From positions 1-26,596 of the forward strand of contig LSSK01000240.1 of assembly GCA_001969505.1 (NCBI GenBank): a DNA stretch of 26,596 nt. The letters run 5' to 3'. Below, in pieces: positions 20,601-26,596 of this stretch (within the stretch, counting starts at the first letter, position 1; the number at the start of each line of letters is the position of its first letter). The position numbers and the translations under genes were made by a program. Source of the DNA: Zancudomyces culisetae. Lineage: Eukaryota; Kickxellomycota; Harpellomycetes; Harpellales; Legeriomycetaceae. The notes beneath the pieces were generated by a model. It saw only the letters and a list, made by a program, of their open reading frames with translations, was not told the origin of the DNA and searched no databases.

Positions 20601-22651
20601 CCATTTATTAATATTTTTCTCTGAAGTGTACCATCCCCTTCATTGCTTTTTATAAGCTTAAGATACATTCCCAGTGCAACCATTCTATCTATTCGCTTAC
20701 TATCTACCATTGACGTATTAATCTTCCAGATTAAATAATCAAGCACCCAGCTGTCTAGCCCTTTCCTAAACTTCTTTGGGAAAAAACTCAGTATTGCCAT
20801 CGCAAATGAGGGGTTATTTCCCATACCTTCGATGAGGCTTCTTATTATCTCTGTATGCACACCGTCCACATTGCTTAAAGTTACCAATGTGTTCCATAAA
20901 TTAAGATAACTGGTATATTCAGCTACCAACTCTCCCAACTTTTCCTCATAACCCACACATCCATGAAAACATACACTCTCCATACCACATGTAGATTCGT
21001 GTAACCGGAATTCATCGACTATTTTATGTATCTGGTCCCTAATTATAGCTGACCTGGCTTTAACCGATGCATCAATTCCTTCCAACTCCATCTTTACCAC
21101 GCTGTACCACCCAGTTATTGCTAGGAGCATCCCTTTAACGTTCGACAGCTGTCCCTCACTGTGGTTTTTACCGTAACAACAACCACCACTATTAGCAAAC
21201 ATTTCATTCCCCTCTCTTCTTAATATTTTTTCTATACCCTCAAGTGCTAACAATTGAACTATTTTTGTTGCTGCCTGATCCAAAACATTGTTTAACACCA
21301 CATATCCCACCTGCATCAATTCATCTCTACTGCTTATTCTACACGCCCAGCTATTTTTTTTACCATGCCCAACAAAGCTCGCGCCCAAAAGCATGTTGAT
21401 TCTTTCTACTATATCGAGTTGTTTATTGAGTGTTATCAAATGGTTTTCCTCTACCATTGCCGTCGCTATATCACCACGCACCGTCTCAATACCGACCACC
21501 AATCTTGTACTAATCTGGTTTAGGCTATCGGATATCATCTTTATCATTAGCCTTTCGTATCTCTCAATCCACTTGTAATCCATTTCTTTTTCACACTCAC
21601 TTGTAACAAACCCACTAATCATCTCCCATACATTTATTCCTTCGTTGTTCACTCTAAAAACCCAACTCTCCTCTTTGTGCTGTTCATCTTCTGTGGCTAT
21701 TCCTTTTTTTCTTCTTACCTTGAACTCCTTGCTGAAGGAGCATAACATCTCCATCATATGGATTAGCCTGTTTAAGTATTTTGCACTTGTTCCAGATCCA
21801 GTCTCTTTTTTGCATATTTTCACAGAATATTTTCTAATAGTTGTAAATAACATATCGACCGTTGTATCTCTAATGATGCTTGGAGTATCTTTGCTAAATA
21901 GGGTCTCCAGCACCAGGCTTTTGTACTTTAGCTGAGATCCAGTCGCACCACTATCGCTCCAGGCCTTTTCAACGCCGTCAGTGTCGAATCCTTCCCCCAG
22001 AATGTTCCTTTCTATTTCCTCCAAAATAAATCTCCAATACTTGGTGTTAATCTCCCCGATTTGTATCAGCACGCTACCAGTCTTTTTTGTTACTTTACTC
22101 ATGTATTTCCCCAGCACGCCCACGCTATTACCGCTGCTTTGACTTTCAATAAAATTATGATTGGCTTTGTCCCACATTTCAAAAATATATTTCACAATAA
22201 CTTGCTCAACATTGTTTTCCTGATCGTTTTTTACTCGTTCATATTCCACATTCCCTTTTGTTCTTATGCTCTTCTCTTGTGCCTCTTTCTCCCTACTTAT
22301 CTTTTGTAACAGCTTTACATTTTCCTCCATAACTGTTCTATAATCTAATCCCTGCTCCAATTCCAGTGTCCATCTTTTAAGGCCTTCTAGTACTCTGAAC
22401 ACTACTAACGGACTGTCTCTTATTTTTACGCTATTTACAAAATGTTGAAAGAGCTCCCTAATTACTGTCTTGGTTTTCTTGTCAAACTCCTGTGTCTTTT
22501 CTCCACTAACCAGCGATGGTGCCTCTGAAAAAAAACTGTTGAGAGATTGAATCTGGATCCCCCTATGCCCAGTGCTTAGCTCGCTAATTAGTCTCTCCAA
22601 TCCCCTCGTTAGGATCTTTTCCTTTTCTCGCTGATGTTTGAATACATCCAT
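14666..22651 (-). CDS. Giant focadhesin/RST1-like helical-repeat protein
   Basis: This is a single 2661-codon frame, apparently intronless, starting at AAAATGG (22651) and ending TGA. It crosses a 599-N gap (residues about 2296-2496 unknown). The sequence is Leu-rich helical repeat throughout. At about residues 590-960 the order of segments resembles focadhesin (DUF3730) and plant RST1: an ALRVMGKL...LVRMIEE helix pair, STAILMDLLEKDGEYFCPTI, an EIDSIAVWKTLE segment, ILEYFKILPKY, and GLGWRVLSAYPIELW. Human FOCAD and RST1 (about 1800 residues) link to the cytosolic SKI-exosome mRNA surveillance machinery, so a similar scaffold role is inferred. It is about 850 residues longer, partly through Ser/Thr low-complexity inserts from hexamer repeats (about residues 1013-1030, 1140-1150, 1918-1930, 2243-2253). 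The N-terminal third is rich in Lys, Glu and Gly, the rest in Ser, Thr and Asn. It could instead be another HEAT-repeat giant. The gene itself is certain; the family is a pattern match from memory. Confidence 0.6.
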   Translation of the reverse strand: MDVFKHQREKEKILTRGLERLISELSTGHRGIQIQSLNSFFSEAPSLVSGEKTQEFDKKTKTVIRELFQHFVNSVKIRDSPLVVFRVLEGLKRWTLELEQGLDYRTVMEENVKLLQKISREKEAQEKSIRTKGNVEYERVKNDQENNVEQVIVKYIFEMWDKANHNFIESQSSGNSVGVLGKYMSKVTKKTGSVLIQIGEINTKYWRFILEEIERNILGEGFDTDGVEKAWSDSGATGSQLKYKSLVLETLFSKDTPSIIRDTTVDMLFTTIRKYSVKICKKETGSGTSAKYLNRLIHMMEMLCSFSKEFKVRRKKGIATEDEQHKEESWVFRVNNEGINVWEMISGFVTSECEKEMDYKWIERYERLMIKMISDSLNQISTRLVVGIETVRGDIATAMVEENHLITLNKQLDIVERINMLLGASFVGHGKKNSWACRISSRDELMQVGYVVLNNVLDQAATKIVQLLALEGIEKILRREGNEMFANSGGCCYGKNHSEGQLSNVKGMLLAITGWYSVVKMELEGIDASVKARSAIIRDQIHKIVDEFRLHESTCGMESVCFHGCVGYEEKLGELVAEYTSYLNLWNTLVTLSNVDGVHTEIIRSLIEGMGNNPSFAMAILSFFPKKFRKGLDSWVLDYLIWKINTSMVDSKRIDRMVALGMYLKLIKSNEGDGTLQRKILINGLGGLGSSKDAVCTGEIVRVATKLYVSKTESRFRVIALRVMGKLVMSNHRALNDLVRMIEECDRDLASQNRSGIQPKSELEIEIEIELELVSTAILMDLLEKDGEYFCPTILALVRRKISTKFGKIHSSIHNPKRPGSLGWIKVAAMYFNVVTKCVTTSEIDSIAVWKTLEHADKLAGEVLSGEALETELASGILEYFKILPKYCGEITIAERTVADDGQLTYITEPSPKEIFAAEILEKYIYPITIYGKNDTPTHGLGWRVLSAYPIELWIWRVELTSPELVEFIVNIGKDIQVTTDIAMLVNNGWSKALAILMDKEVSGMVRSLYFGNPTTTTSTTTSSSTNTTAGSSKVLKSSSILGNSIDKLSQMYIGDKWETGISSGLAYCYLSCDFSKVTNAIDFGVGKFKSKLNMLINDIHNNITMYEYHQQPQSIIELSSRFFTNSLLKSDLNQQLKPISTSTSTSTSIAMSSLENQEFKDVNIDKVVLDVFGYLLDLAGNKANTPNIISNSLLFIGGLIRALEKIGYHQLGFALSEHCIRRFIKPLPPVFSASTSTFTSSFLLYSDNREDAKYNLPLIYSSTEWIGSILLVDQNTMFAGLDLDSIDKREVSISGDSETNQGTETLITKLVGVLSESIYRYFSNLISPEPLLSVLDDCEVVIASIAFLAKFVVLNKNEFHRVSSLFDNIHQLDLHQVSNSNVKYYDKIQKTEKYVVAFNEFCRLKSLLHHVNCSETTSETIHNINGCIVVSPEERVFDTFVNASYLIQYCIHALKNSTSTDEDIGSSALQHAIENALQALRPVFTVLYTAEQHTLAAVLFSSLSTLLNLVYDKFILDCLHLEDNAANEKLLGLYKTLALETLIFSETMINSGEMGPFESPLCIDKHKLSSVYNINCDQNPILKSTPAPGSANTVSTFTHSANPHSGNTVMSIFTILTLFKPVSKLGNTNSAKYTELVEFYDSEILEKLSSMLMFHSAVLADGSAGFKNNNAGPDLKSKRIRCWLLSMLNSVYKLTAPDPLLAYPNRKRQTNEPVELNRLSKKSSFCRAVFDKLLTEKDVTRSLILLSSIYNMNFLFPAVDLSIIYENMIKISFSTSDSSKNTTGLTIMLLVILTASKISRLSASSFYTVLDLLRFKFAPSTKRDTAIDFLLFGNVGIGQLLNDLGLNYNLNLSCSTTPPILPQLCNDGKTQLSIFDSIFHTSDEYTDSKTNGNSFSNFASNNNYSVSYSSSLPIFLTTSTSTSTSTSTSLSLSLPSLYILTRSSQQAITDSGRLGSQPYKLPDTTSGIQPQQVLSLLSHIFVSNSMFLNNNQGIAISLLNSISPFLHSHSSENTSSTDDEFKQPNHSELVLNAFRSNFVDGIYDIVSKRYFPQYIESLVTKTSSEPTYSQSQSAHIQKISPLHLSVLFACSNCYTSIPGTLTLTPNILSLAKIPVYEFEFLLNSITTSLYMLKSSLLAIKNYPHTDINKESIPVNLKSIDKTLHLNYILKLFKSSLNSVFIRLNSDGKTTRSFKPNSNDSKFNSNTNPCILLDLGLSILSRATALLLGHFKTLEVHQVKGGKSTSTSTSTSTYSPLLSPPLLTTHALSLISKLLDLFIINAVKFKKTNAMENDIXXXXXXXXXXXXXXXXXXXXXXXXXXXXXXXXXXXXXXXXXXXXXXXXXXXXXXXXXXXXXXXXXXXXXXXXXXXXXXXXXXXXXXXXXXXXXXXXXXXXXXXXXXXXXXXXXXXXXXXXXXXXXXXXXXXXXXXXXXXXXXXXXXXXXXXXXXXXXXXXXXXXXXXXXXXXXXXXXXXXXXXXXXXXXXXXXXXXXXXXXLDYSYTLFAPEPSETPHGTPNLPGFGHLYDQLLSFSTNKLVVFTEPLSPSQVQHQISVPVNPKSHTPYDKNVLYSTSGTSLNYKLELLLSLFDPHSLANTHNLQQLHSSDFSNPVAELSFSTNNPSFVISNIYKRIDALYIQLSELLLVFPDCKALKECVVIFDV
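15166..15764. other. Assembly gap (599 N) inside giant gene
   Basis: The unknown bases lie within the C-terminal part of the minus-strand gene. The frame happens to be preserved on both sides, and both flanks read as plausible protein, so the gap size is right modulo 3 or close to it. A hard-to-assemble repeat may be hidden here. Confidence 0.98.
15894..15923 (-). repeat. In-frame hexamer array (GTAGAT)5
   Basis: Five units encode alternating Ser-Thr (residues about 2243-2253) in the giant protein. Confidence 0.9.
16862..16897 (-). repeat. In-frame hexamer array (GGATGT)6
   Basis: Six perfect units encode alternating Thr-Ser at about residues 1918-1930 of the giant protein. It is flanked by Ser/Leu-rich low-complexity sequence. 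Confidence 0.92.
19206..19235 (-). repeat. In-frame hexamer array (GATGTT)5
   Basis: Five units, the last GATATT, encode alternating Ser-Thr near residues 1140-1150 of the giant protein. Confidence 0.9.
19567..19612 (-). repeat. Imperfect triplet tract encoding Thr/Ser run
   Basis: A stretch of GTA/GAA/GTG-like triplets encodes a Thr/Ser linker (NPTTTTSTTTSSSTNTT) at about residues 1013-1030 of the giant protein, right after the focadhesin-like region. Confidence 0.75.
20337..20372 (-). repeat. In-frame hexamer array (CTCAAT)n
   Basis: About six units encode alternating acidic and aliphatic residues (ELEIEIEIELEL), not Ser-Thr, inside the focadhesin-like region of the giant protein. Confidence 0.88.
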
Positions 22652-23092
22652 TTTCCTGTGCTTGTGGAGATGTTTCTGGATCTATTTTATTTTCGATTAG
22701 ACAGATTGCTCCTTTTGCAGTTGAATATTAAAATATAATACAAGCCTTTAACAGCCCCTTTAAACTCTTTATTTAAGCTGTGTTTTTAATCAATCTTAAT
22801 TATGAAATTTGTATTAAATGCTAGTAGAAATCCGAATAAAAATTAAAATGTGCGAAAATTAATGCTAGATTTGAAATGAACACCAAATAACAAGAATTAA
22901 TCAAAATAAGATCAGATGCCACATACTGAACATACACTCTTCACACAAAATATTTCCAAATACAGCTATACCTTAAAAGGTATCAGCAACCCGAAATAAA
23001 GAAAAATAAATGTCGTAGTAGACAACAAGATCAAAGAATCTAGTCAATTCAGCGAAAGAACAAATTAAAAAAAACGAGAGAAATAGGCAAAA
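22652..23092. promoter_or_regulatory. Divergent promoter region, giant gene and ARF-like gene
   Basis: These 441 bp separate two divergent start codons. They contain a perfect inverted repeat, ATACCTT-AA-AAGGTAT (22968-22983), 110 bp before the ARF-like start, and A-rich sequence directly upstream of both ATGs. No clear TATA box was seen. Confidence 0.55.
22968..22983. promoter_or_regulatory. Palindromic candidate regulatory site
   Basis: Seven-base perfect arms (ATACCTT and AAGGTAT) flank AA. It resembles the yeast Zap1 zinc-responsive element (ACCTT-N-AAGGT) but has two spacer bases instead of one. It could be a dimeric factor site for either divergent gene. Confidence 0.35.
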
Positions 23093-23747
23093 ATGGGTAC
23101 GACAATCTCTGGCCTGTCTAACAGACTCTTTGGAAAGAAAGAGATGAGAGTTTTTATGGTTGGTTTGGACGCAGCAGGAAAAACAAACACTTTGTATAGA
23201 CTCAAGTATGGAAAAATCGTCACCACTATTCCAACAATTGGTAAGTTTGCAACATTGATAGAAAAAAGCAGATTTGGAAATAGATAAAAGTAATACATAA
23301 AAATCAAACTGGGCAAACATATAACTGAGTGGGGTAAATACGAACTTAGGTTTCAATATTGAGACAATCGAGTACAGAAATACCAGTTTTACATTACATG
23401 ATCTAGGAGGTGGAGATATGATTCGGTCTTTGTGGTGCAGCTACTTAGAAGACATGCAAGGAATCATATTCGTAGTTGATTCCAACGATCGCGAGAGAAT
23501 TGACGAGGCCAATGAAAACCTGCATCTGATGCTCAACAACGATGAATACGGAGATGCTATTCTTTTGGTGCTTGCCAACAAACAGGATCTTCCTAACTCC
23601 ATGAGCACCGCAGAGATCACCAACAAGTTGGGTCTCCATGCCATCCGCAATCGCGAATGGCACATTCAGGCCGCCTCTGTTCTCACTGGAGATGGTCTTT
23701 ATGAAGGTTTGGACTGGCTGTGCACCACTTTGGAAAGAGTGAAATAG
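23093..23747 (+). CDS. ARF-family small GTPase with degenerate catalytic site
   Basis: Two exons (23093-23240 and 23350-23747) encode 181 residues, exactly the length of ARF1. Retained: Gly2 for N-myristoylation, P-loop GLDAAGKT (24-31), switch I TTIPTIGF with Thr48, Asp67-x-Gly-Gly, and NKQD (126-129). Changed at residues that are normally near invariant: Thr32 to Asn, Trp66 to His, the catalytic Gln71 to Gly ([12 protein letters not shown] in place of DVGGQDKIRPLW), Lys73 to Met, Pro76 to Ser, Arg79 to Cys, and Cys159-Ala160 to Ser-Val. ARFs recruit coats and lipid enzymes to Golgi and endosomal membranes. This copy should bind membrane and perhaps nucleotide, but GAP-stimulated hydrolysis and effector contact are probably altered. 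The frame and splice sites are intact, so it is more likely a diverged paralogue than a pseudogene. It is transcribed divergently from the giant gene. Confidence 0.93.
23241..23349 (+). other. Intron in ARF-like gene
   Basis: The intron is 109 nt, phase 1, with donor GTAAGT and acceptor ACTTAG ending at 23349. The split codon G + GT gives Gly50, joining IPTIG to FNIET. Retention would end translation after 64 codons at 23285-23287. TAACTGA near 23321 is a possible branch site. Confidence 0.92.
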
Positions 23748-23987
23748 TTTTTTTTTGAACAACTCTTCGTCTATCTCTTCTTTTTTTTGCTCGTCTTTTG
23801 TTCTTTTTCGCTATTTTTTCATTACCAAAGTTTGTATTTCTACTTTTAATGTCAACTCTTAAAAAAAATCTTACACCAATCATTAAAAATTAAAAATGAT
23901 TGTACATATGGCTATGTATCATTTTTACTCCTATCATATATTCTAGTGTTAGTTGTATATTTTGTTTTAGCTTGTAAGACCAAAATG

Positions 23988-23993
23988 AATAAA
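23988..23993 (+). terminator. Probable poly(A) signal of ARF-like gene
   Basis: AATAAA lies about 240 bp after the stop codon. Confidence 0.45.
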
Positions 23994-25052
23994 ACAAGAG
24001 ATACTGGATGTTCGACATGACCTAGCTGTGTTATACCTACAAGCTAAAAAAATAGTCACAACAAGCACTCATATTGCACTACATTGTTATATTCACTCTT
24101 TTGCTTACAAACCACGTCTTTTCGGCGTTGGAGGTATTCTCAGATTATTTTATTACTAACTTTATCATGTTTAATATTTTGAACATTTCTTAAAAATCTA
24201 AAATTCTTTAGACATCGTATACTCTACATCAAAACATATAAACAATAAGTGTTAAATAAAGATTAAAACATCAAATTATAACATTTATAATCTAGAATAT
24301 ATTACTGAATCCACTATTCAAAAAAAATAACTATCAAATCTGAATAAATCGATAAAACGTTACTAGTGACGTGTTGCTACTTGTATTGTAGCTTTATTTT
24401 CGGTATATTTTTACCAACTACCTAGCAAACAAAACCACTATCCATTTTCTAGTTTGTAAACGAGTCTTTATCTCCATATTTCGCTTAACTTTCTCTCCTC
24501 GAAACTTATCCAATTTACGTTGATTATAATTATTGAGAATTACTATTATCGGCTACGACATCAATAGTTTTAACCAATTTTACAAAACACATTGAAAATG
24601 TGCACGTATTTTATCAATAATATGAAAAGCAACTTTATCTGATAACCCGAGTTTATTAAAGAGGGATCCTCAAAGTTTTTACTAAGGACCCAACATTCAG
24701 TATATCAGATATTGAAAGGAGCAGCATGACCAATGAAAAGAAAATTTTCAAATATTTTATTTTGAATTTACCCGTATTTGGGTTTAAACTAGCAGGGAGA
24801 CAAGGAAAAACAATAAGTTAAATAAAAAAAATTTAATAACGTAAGGAGTTTAGATTTAGATCAGTAAACAGAGCGTAGTGGACTACAAAGTTGAAGTGTA
24901 TTGGAATAACTGATTACTATTTATTGATTATGGTTTAATTTTTACAAATATTTGGTTATAAACCATCTAATCAAAAGAGTAAAAGTTTGGTAATTATAAG
25001 CAGAATTTAAAAACCAGAAAAGAATTTAAAAAACAAAAAAAGATAAAAAGAG

Positions 25053-25060
25053 TATATAAA
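25053..25060 (+). promoter_or_regulatory. TATA box of small Cys-rich gene
   Basis: TATATAAA lies 107 bp before the ATG at 25167. No other ATG lies between the expected start site (about 25085) and 25167, which supports that start codon. Confidence 0.45.
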
Positions 25061-25166
25061 GCAAAATATCATCCTCCTATAGAGTTCATATTTGTATTAA
25101 TTCAATTTAATTTAGCTCTAGTATAAACTTAGGGAATAAAAAAGAAAAATAACAGAGAGTGACATA

Positions 25167-25451
25167 ATGAATGCATCGGATTATAAATGCGTTGGTATAA
25201 GCGCAATACATGAATGTTTTTCTGGAAACAAATGTTTGATTGGAGTAGTAAGCTATGGTAAGAATAAGGAATTCAAAGATTGCTCATCGGGATGCAAGTT
25301 GGAATTTCATGTTAGCGGCCCAGAATATTCTTGTTGGTACAAGTCTAATAACACGATGGTATTTTCTGGTAAAACTAGTACTGGAATCAGAAGTAGAAGC
25401 CTTTCTTTAATTCTGGTATTACTTTTGTTAAACCTGTACATTTTTGTCTGA
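25167..25451 (+). CDS. Small six-Cys protein with C-terminal hydrophobic anchor
   Basis: This 94-codon frame starts at an ATG. It has six cysteines (residues 8, 17, 23, 39, 43, 56), N-glycosylation sequons at Asn2 (NAS) and Asn61 (NNT), and a hydrophobic C-terminal run (about 79-94, LSLILVLLLLNLYIFV) after a Ser/Gly/Arg spacer. This ending is what a GPI-anchor signal or a tail anchor looks like, and the even cysteine count and sequons suggest an extracellular disulfide domain. No N-terminal signal peptide is seen. An upstream exon might supply one (AACAG before AGAGTG at 25156 could be an acceptor), but an in-frame stop at 25137 limits it and none was found. I do not recognise the family. The TATA box upstream and non-random composition favour a real, possibly lineage-specific gene. 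Confidence 0.5.
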   Translation: MNASDYKCVGISAIHECFSGNKCLIGVVSYGKNKEFKDCSSGCKLEFHVSGPEYSCWYKSNNTMVFSGKTSTGIRSRSLSLILVLLLLNLYIFV

Positions 25452-26238
25452 TAATAATGCCTAAAGTCATGGTTTTGTCTACAGGTTACCAGAGTCAGAG
25501 GAGTCAAACAACTGTGTAAAGCAAAAAAAAAATCATTTAGGGATAGTTTAGAGACAGAATAGCTGGTTTATTTAGTTTAATACAAGATAAACAATGAATA
25601 AAAACCAGTTTAATAAGAATATATTAAATTATTTCTTAAAAGTACTACGACACTGTAAAATTCAATCTTACTTGATGCTTGTGCTGTTAAACTGCATGAC
25701 CTTCAGGATTAATGAAGTAAAGTAATAAATACAAATGAGGATCTCTACTGGGGAGGTGCGAACTCACAGATGTTTCAAGATTGATTCAGTACTAATCGTT
25801 TTTCGCAAAATAGTATTTTTTGGTTATTTATTTTGGTATATGATTTATTGAATGTTATCCTAGTGAGAAAATGTAAATACTTATTGCTGAAAATTATCTT
25901 TTAAATATTAAAAACCAAATAAACAGAAACGATGATATTCTATACTTGATACGATGGCTATTTAAAACAACACTCAAATAATAACACATAAACAAACCTA
26001 ATAGTTTTGAATTAATCAAATGCTAGTAATTAATCTTAAAACCCATTAAGTGTTTATTTAAATAGATTTTTTGACAAGTAAAAAACTAATTAAATGAAAT
26101 AAGAGATTATGAATTAAAAAGAGAATGTATATTACTATAATGATATACTAACCAGCTGTTATAAAAAAAACATACTAAACATAAAAATTTAGCAATATTT
26201 ATAGTATTATACTATTTTAAACTATTTTTTAAAAATGT
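25452..26238. other. AT-rich intergenic DNA
   Basis: Very AT-rich sequence without an ORF or recognisable RNA gene. An A9 run lies near 25524. Confidence 0.5.
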
Positions 26239-26367
26239 TGTATGCTTAGTTCCATCCAAGCTAAACTATTGGATGAACAGCATACAGCTTCTCAAACACC
26301 GAATAACCACCGTTATCTCGGGTGTTCGAGCTAGTAATCTGGGATTACTAGGGTGAAATTATCACCC
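26239..26367. repeat. Cluster of four abutting hairpins, possible structured RNA or element
   Basis: H1, 26239-26286: TGTATGCT/AGCATACA outer stem plus GTTC(C)ATCCAA/TTGGATGAAC inner stem, 9-nt loop. H2, 26291-26330: CTC, AACACC, GA, ATAAC arms pair with GTTAT, TC, GGTGTT, GAG around loop CACC, with small bulges. H3, 26331-26351: perfect 9-bp CTAGTAATC/GATTACTAG, loop TGG. H4, 26351-26367: GGGTGA/TCACCC, loop AATTA. The stems follow each other with 0-4 spacer bases and are GC-richer than the flanks. This suggests a folded non-coding RNA or a hairpin-bearing mobile sequence. It does not fit a tRNA, 5S rRNA or a spliceosomal snRNA that I know. Strand is undetermined. Confidence 0.5.
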
Positions 26368-26596
26368 AAAAAGTGAGTCAATATTAAGTTTTAATTGTTT
26401 TATTTTAAGTTTCTAATATATAAAGTTTAAATAAAATAGCTAGGCTGGTACTAGTATATTACTAGTAACCCCACCACAAGTTTGGTGGTTTTATCTTTTT
26501 ATTTTTAAAAGTTATTCATTAAATAAAATATAAATTAGCTCTAAAATACCATATTTTACTCTATAAAATTGAAATTTGTGATTTGAGCAAAAACCT
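26368..26596. other. AT-rich scaffold end
   Basis: Apart from the hairpins at 26447-26488 this is plain AT-rich sequence running to the end of the window. No telomere repeat was seen. Confidence 0.45.
26447..26488. repeat. Two further hairpins of the same cluster
   Basis: TACTAGTA at 26449-26456 is repeated at 26460-26467; each copy is self-complementary, so together they form a stem with loop TAT, extended by GG/CC past a bulge. Next to it, CCACCA (26471-26476) pairs with TGGTGG (26483-26488) around CAAGTT. A T-rich stretch (TTTTATCTTTTTA) follows. The CTAGTA motif is shared with hairpin H3. Confidence 0.5.

Larger units (their letters stand above)
23748..25166. other. Intergenic, 3' of ARF-like gene
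   Basis: T-rich sequence follows the ARF-like stop. AATAAA at 23988-23993 is a likely poly(A) signal. The rest is AT-rich with no convincing ORF. A TATATAAA at 25053-25060 precedes the small Cys-rich gene. Confidence 0.5.

Noticed and set aside
23093-23287. 64-codon unspliced ARF-like ORF as a separate gene
   Set aside because: It is simply intron retention; the GTAAGT donor at 23241 and the exact ARF continuation at 23350 show splicing.
26320-26345. TTCGAGC inside the hairpin cluster as a tRNA T-loop
   Set aside because: Flanking bases pair into hairpins H2 and H3 instead, and no cloverleaf is possible.
26239-26488. Hairpin cluster as a hammerhead ribozyme
   Set aside because: The CTGATGA and GAAA core elements are absent in the expected arrangement.
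1-26596. CRISPR array, bacterial operons or prophage
   Set aside because: No spaced direct repeats; introns, isolated genes and eukaryotic families rule out a prokaryotic reading.

Overview
The window looks like one AT-rich nuclear scaffold from a fungus, possibly an early-diverging lineage. The lineage is inferred from gene content and style and is not proven. The genes have short spliceosomal introns: GTAAGT-type donors, short WAG acceptors and a TACTAAT-like branch site. Intergenic DNA is long and AT-rich. Coding and non-coding sequence both carry period-6 microsatellites. Nothing points to a bacterium, an organelle or a virus.

Layout. Positions 1-5061 are gene-poor AT-rich DNA with a 12-copy degenerate 7-bp tandem repeat (4790-4873) and a possible fold-back element (4125-4247). 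Positions 5062-6919 (+) hold a spliced four-finger C2H2 gene of the GLI/ZIC/Zap1 type. Positions 7398-7733 (+) hold a possible small two-TM protein behind a TATA box, and 8014-8187 a weaker signal-peptide-like mini-ORF. Positions 8724-10321 (+) encode a two-exon, nine-TM NIPA-type (DUF803) magnesium transporter-like protein. Positions 10322-14665 have no convincing gene and contain G-runs with quadruplex potential. Positions 14666-22651 (-) form one uninterrupted 2661-codon frame, broken only by a 599-N assembly gap (15166-15764). It encodes a giant helical-repeat protein whose middle resembles focadhesin/RST1. After a 441-bp divergent promoter region, 23093-23747 (+) encode a two-exon, 181-residue ARF-family GTPase. 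Its catalytic Gln71 is Gly and other nucleotide or effector positions are also changed. A TATA-driven, six-cysteine, C-terminally anchored small protein lies at 25167-25451 (+). The scaffold end carries a compact cluster of consecutive hairpins (26239-26488).

The genes do not form an operon or an obvious system. They are a transcription factor, a membrane transporter, a putative SKI/RNA-surveillance scaffold and a trafficking-type GTPase side by side. The strongest candidates for something new are the degenerate ARF-like GTPase, the hairpin cluster near 26.3 kb, and the six-Cys tail-anchored or GPI-like small protein.
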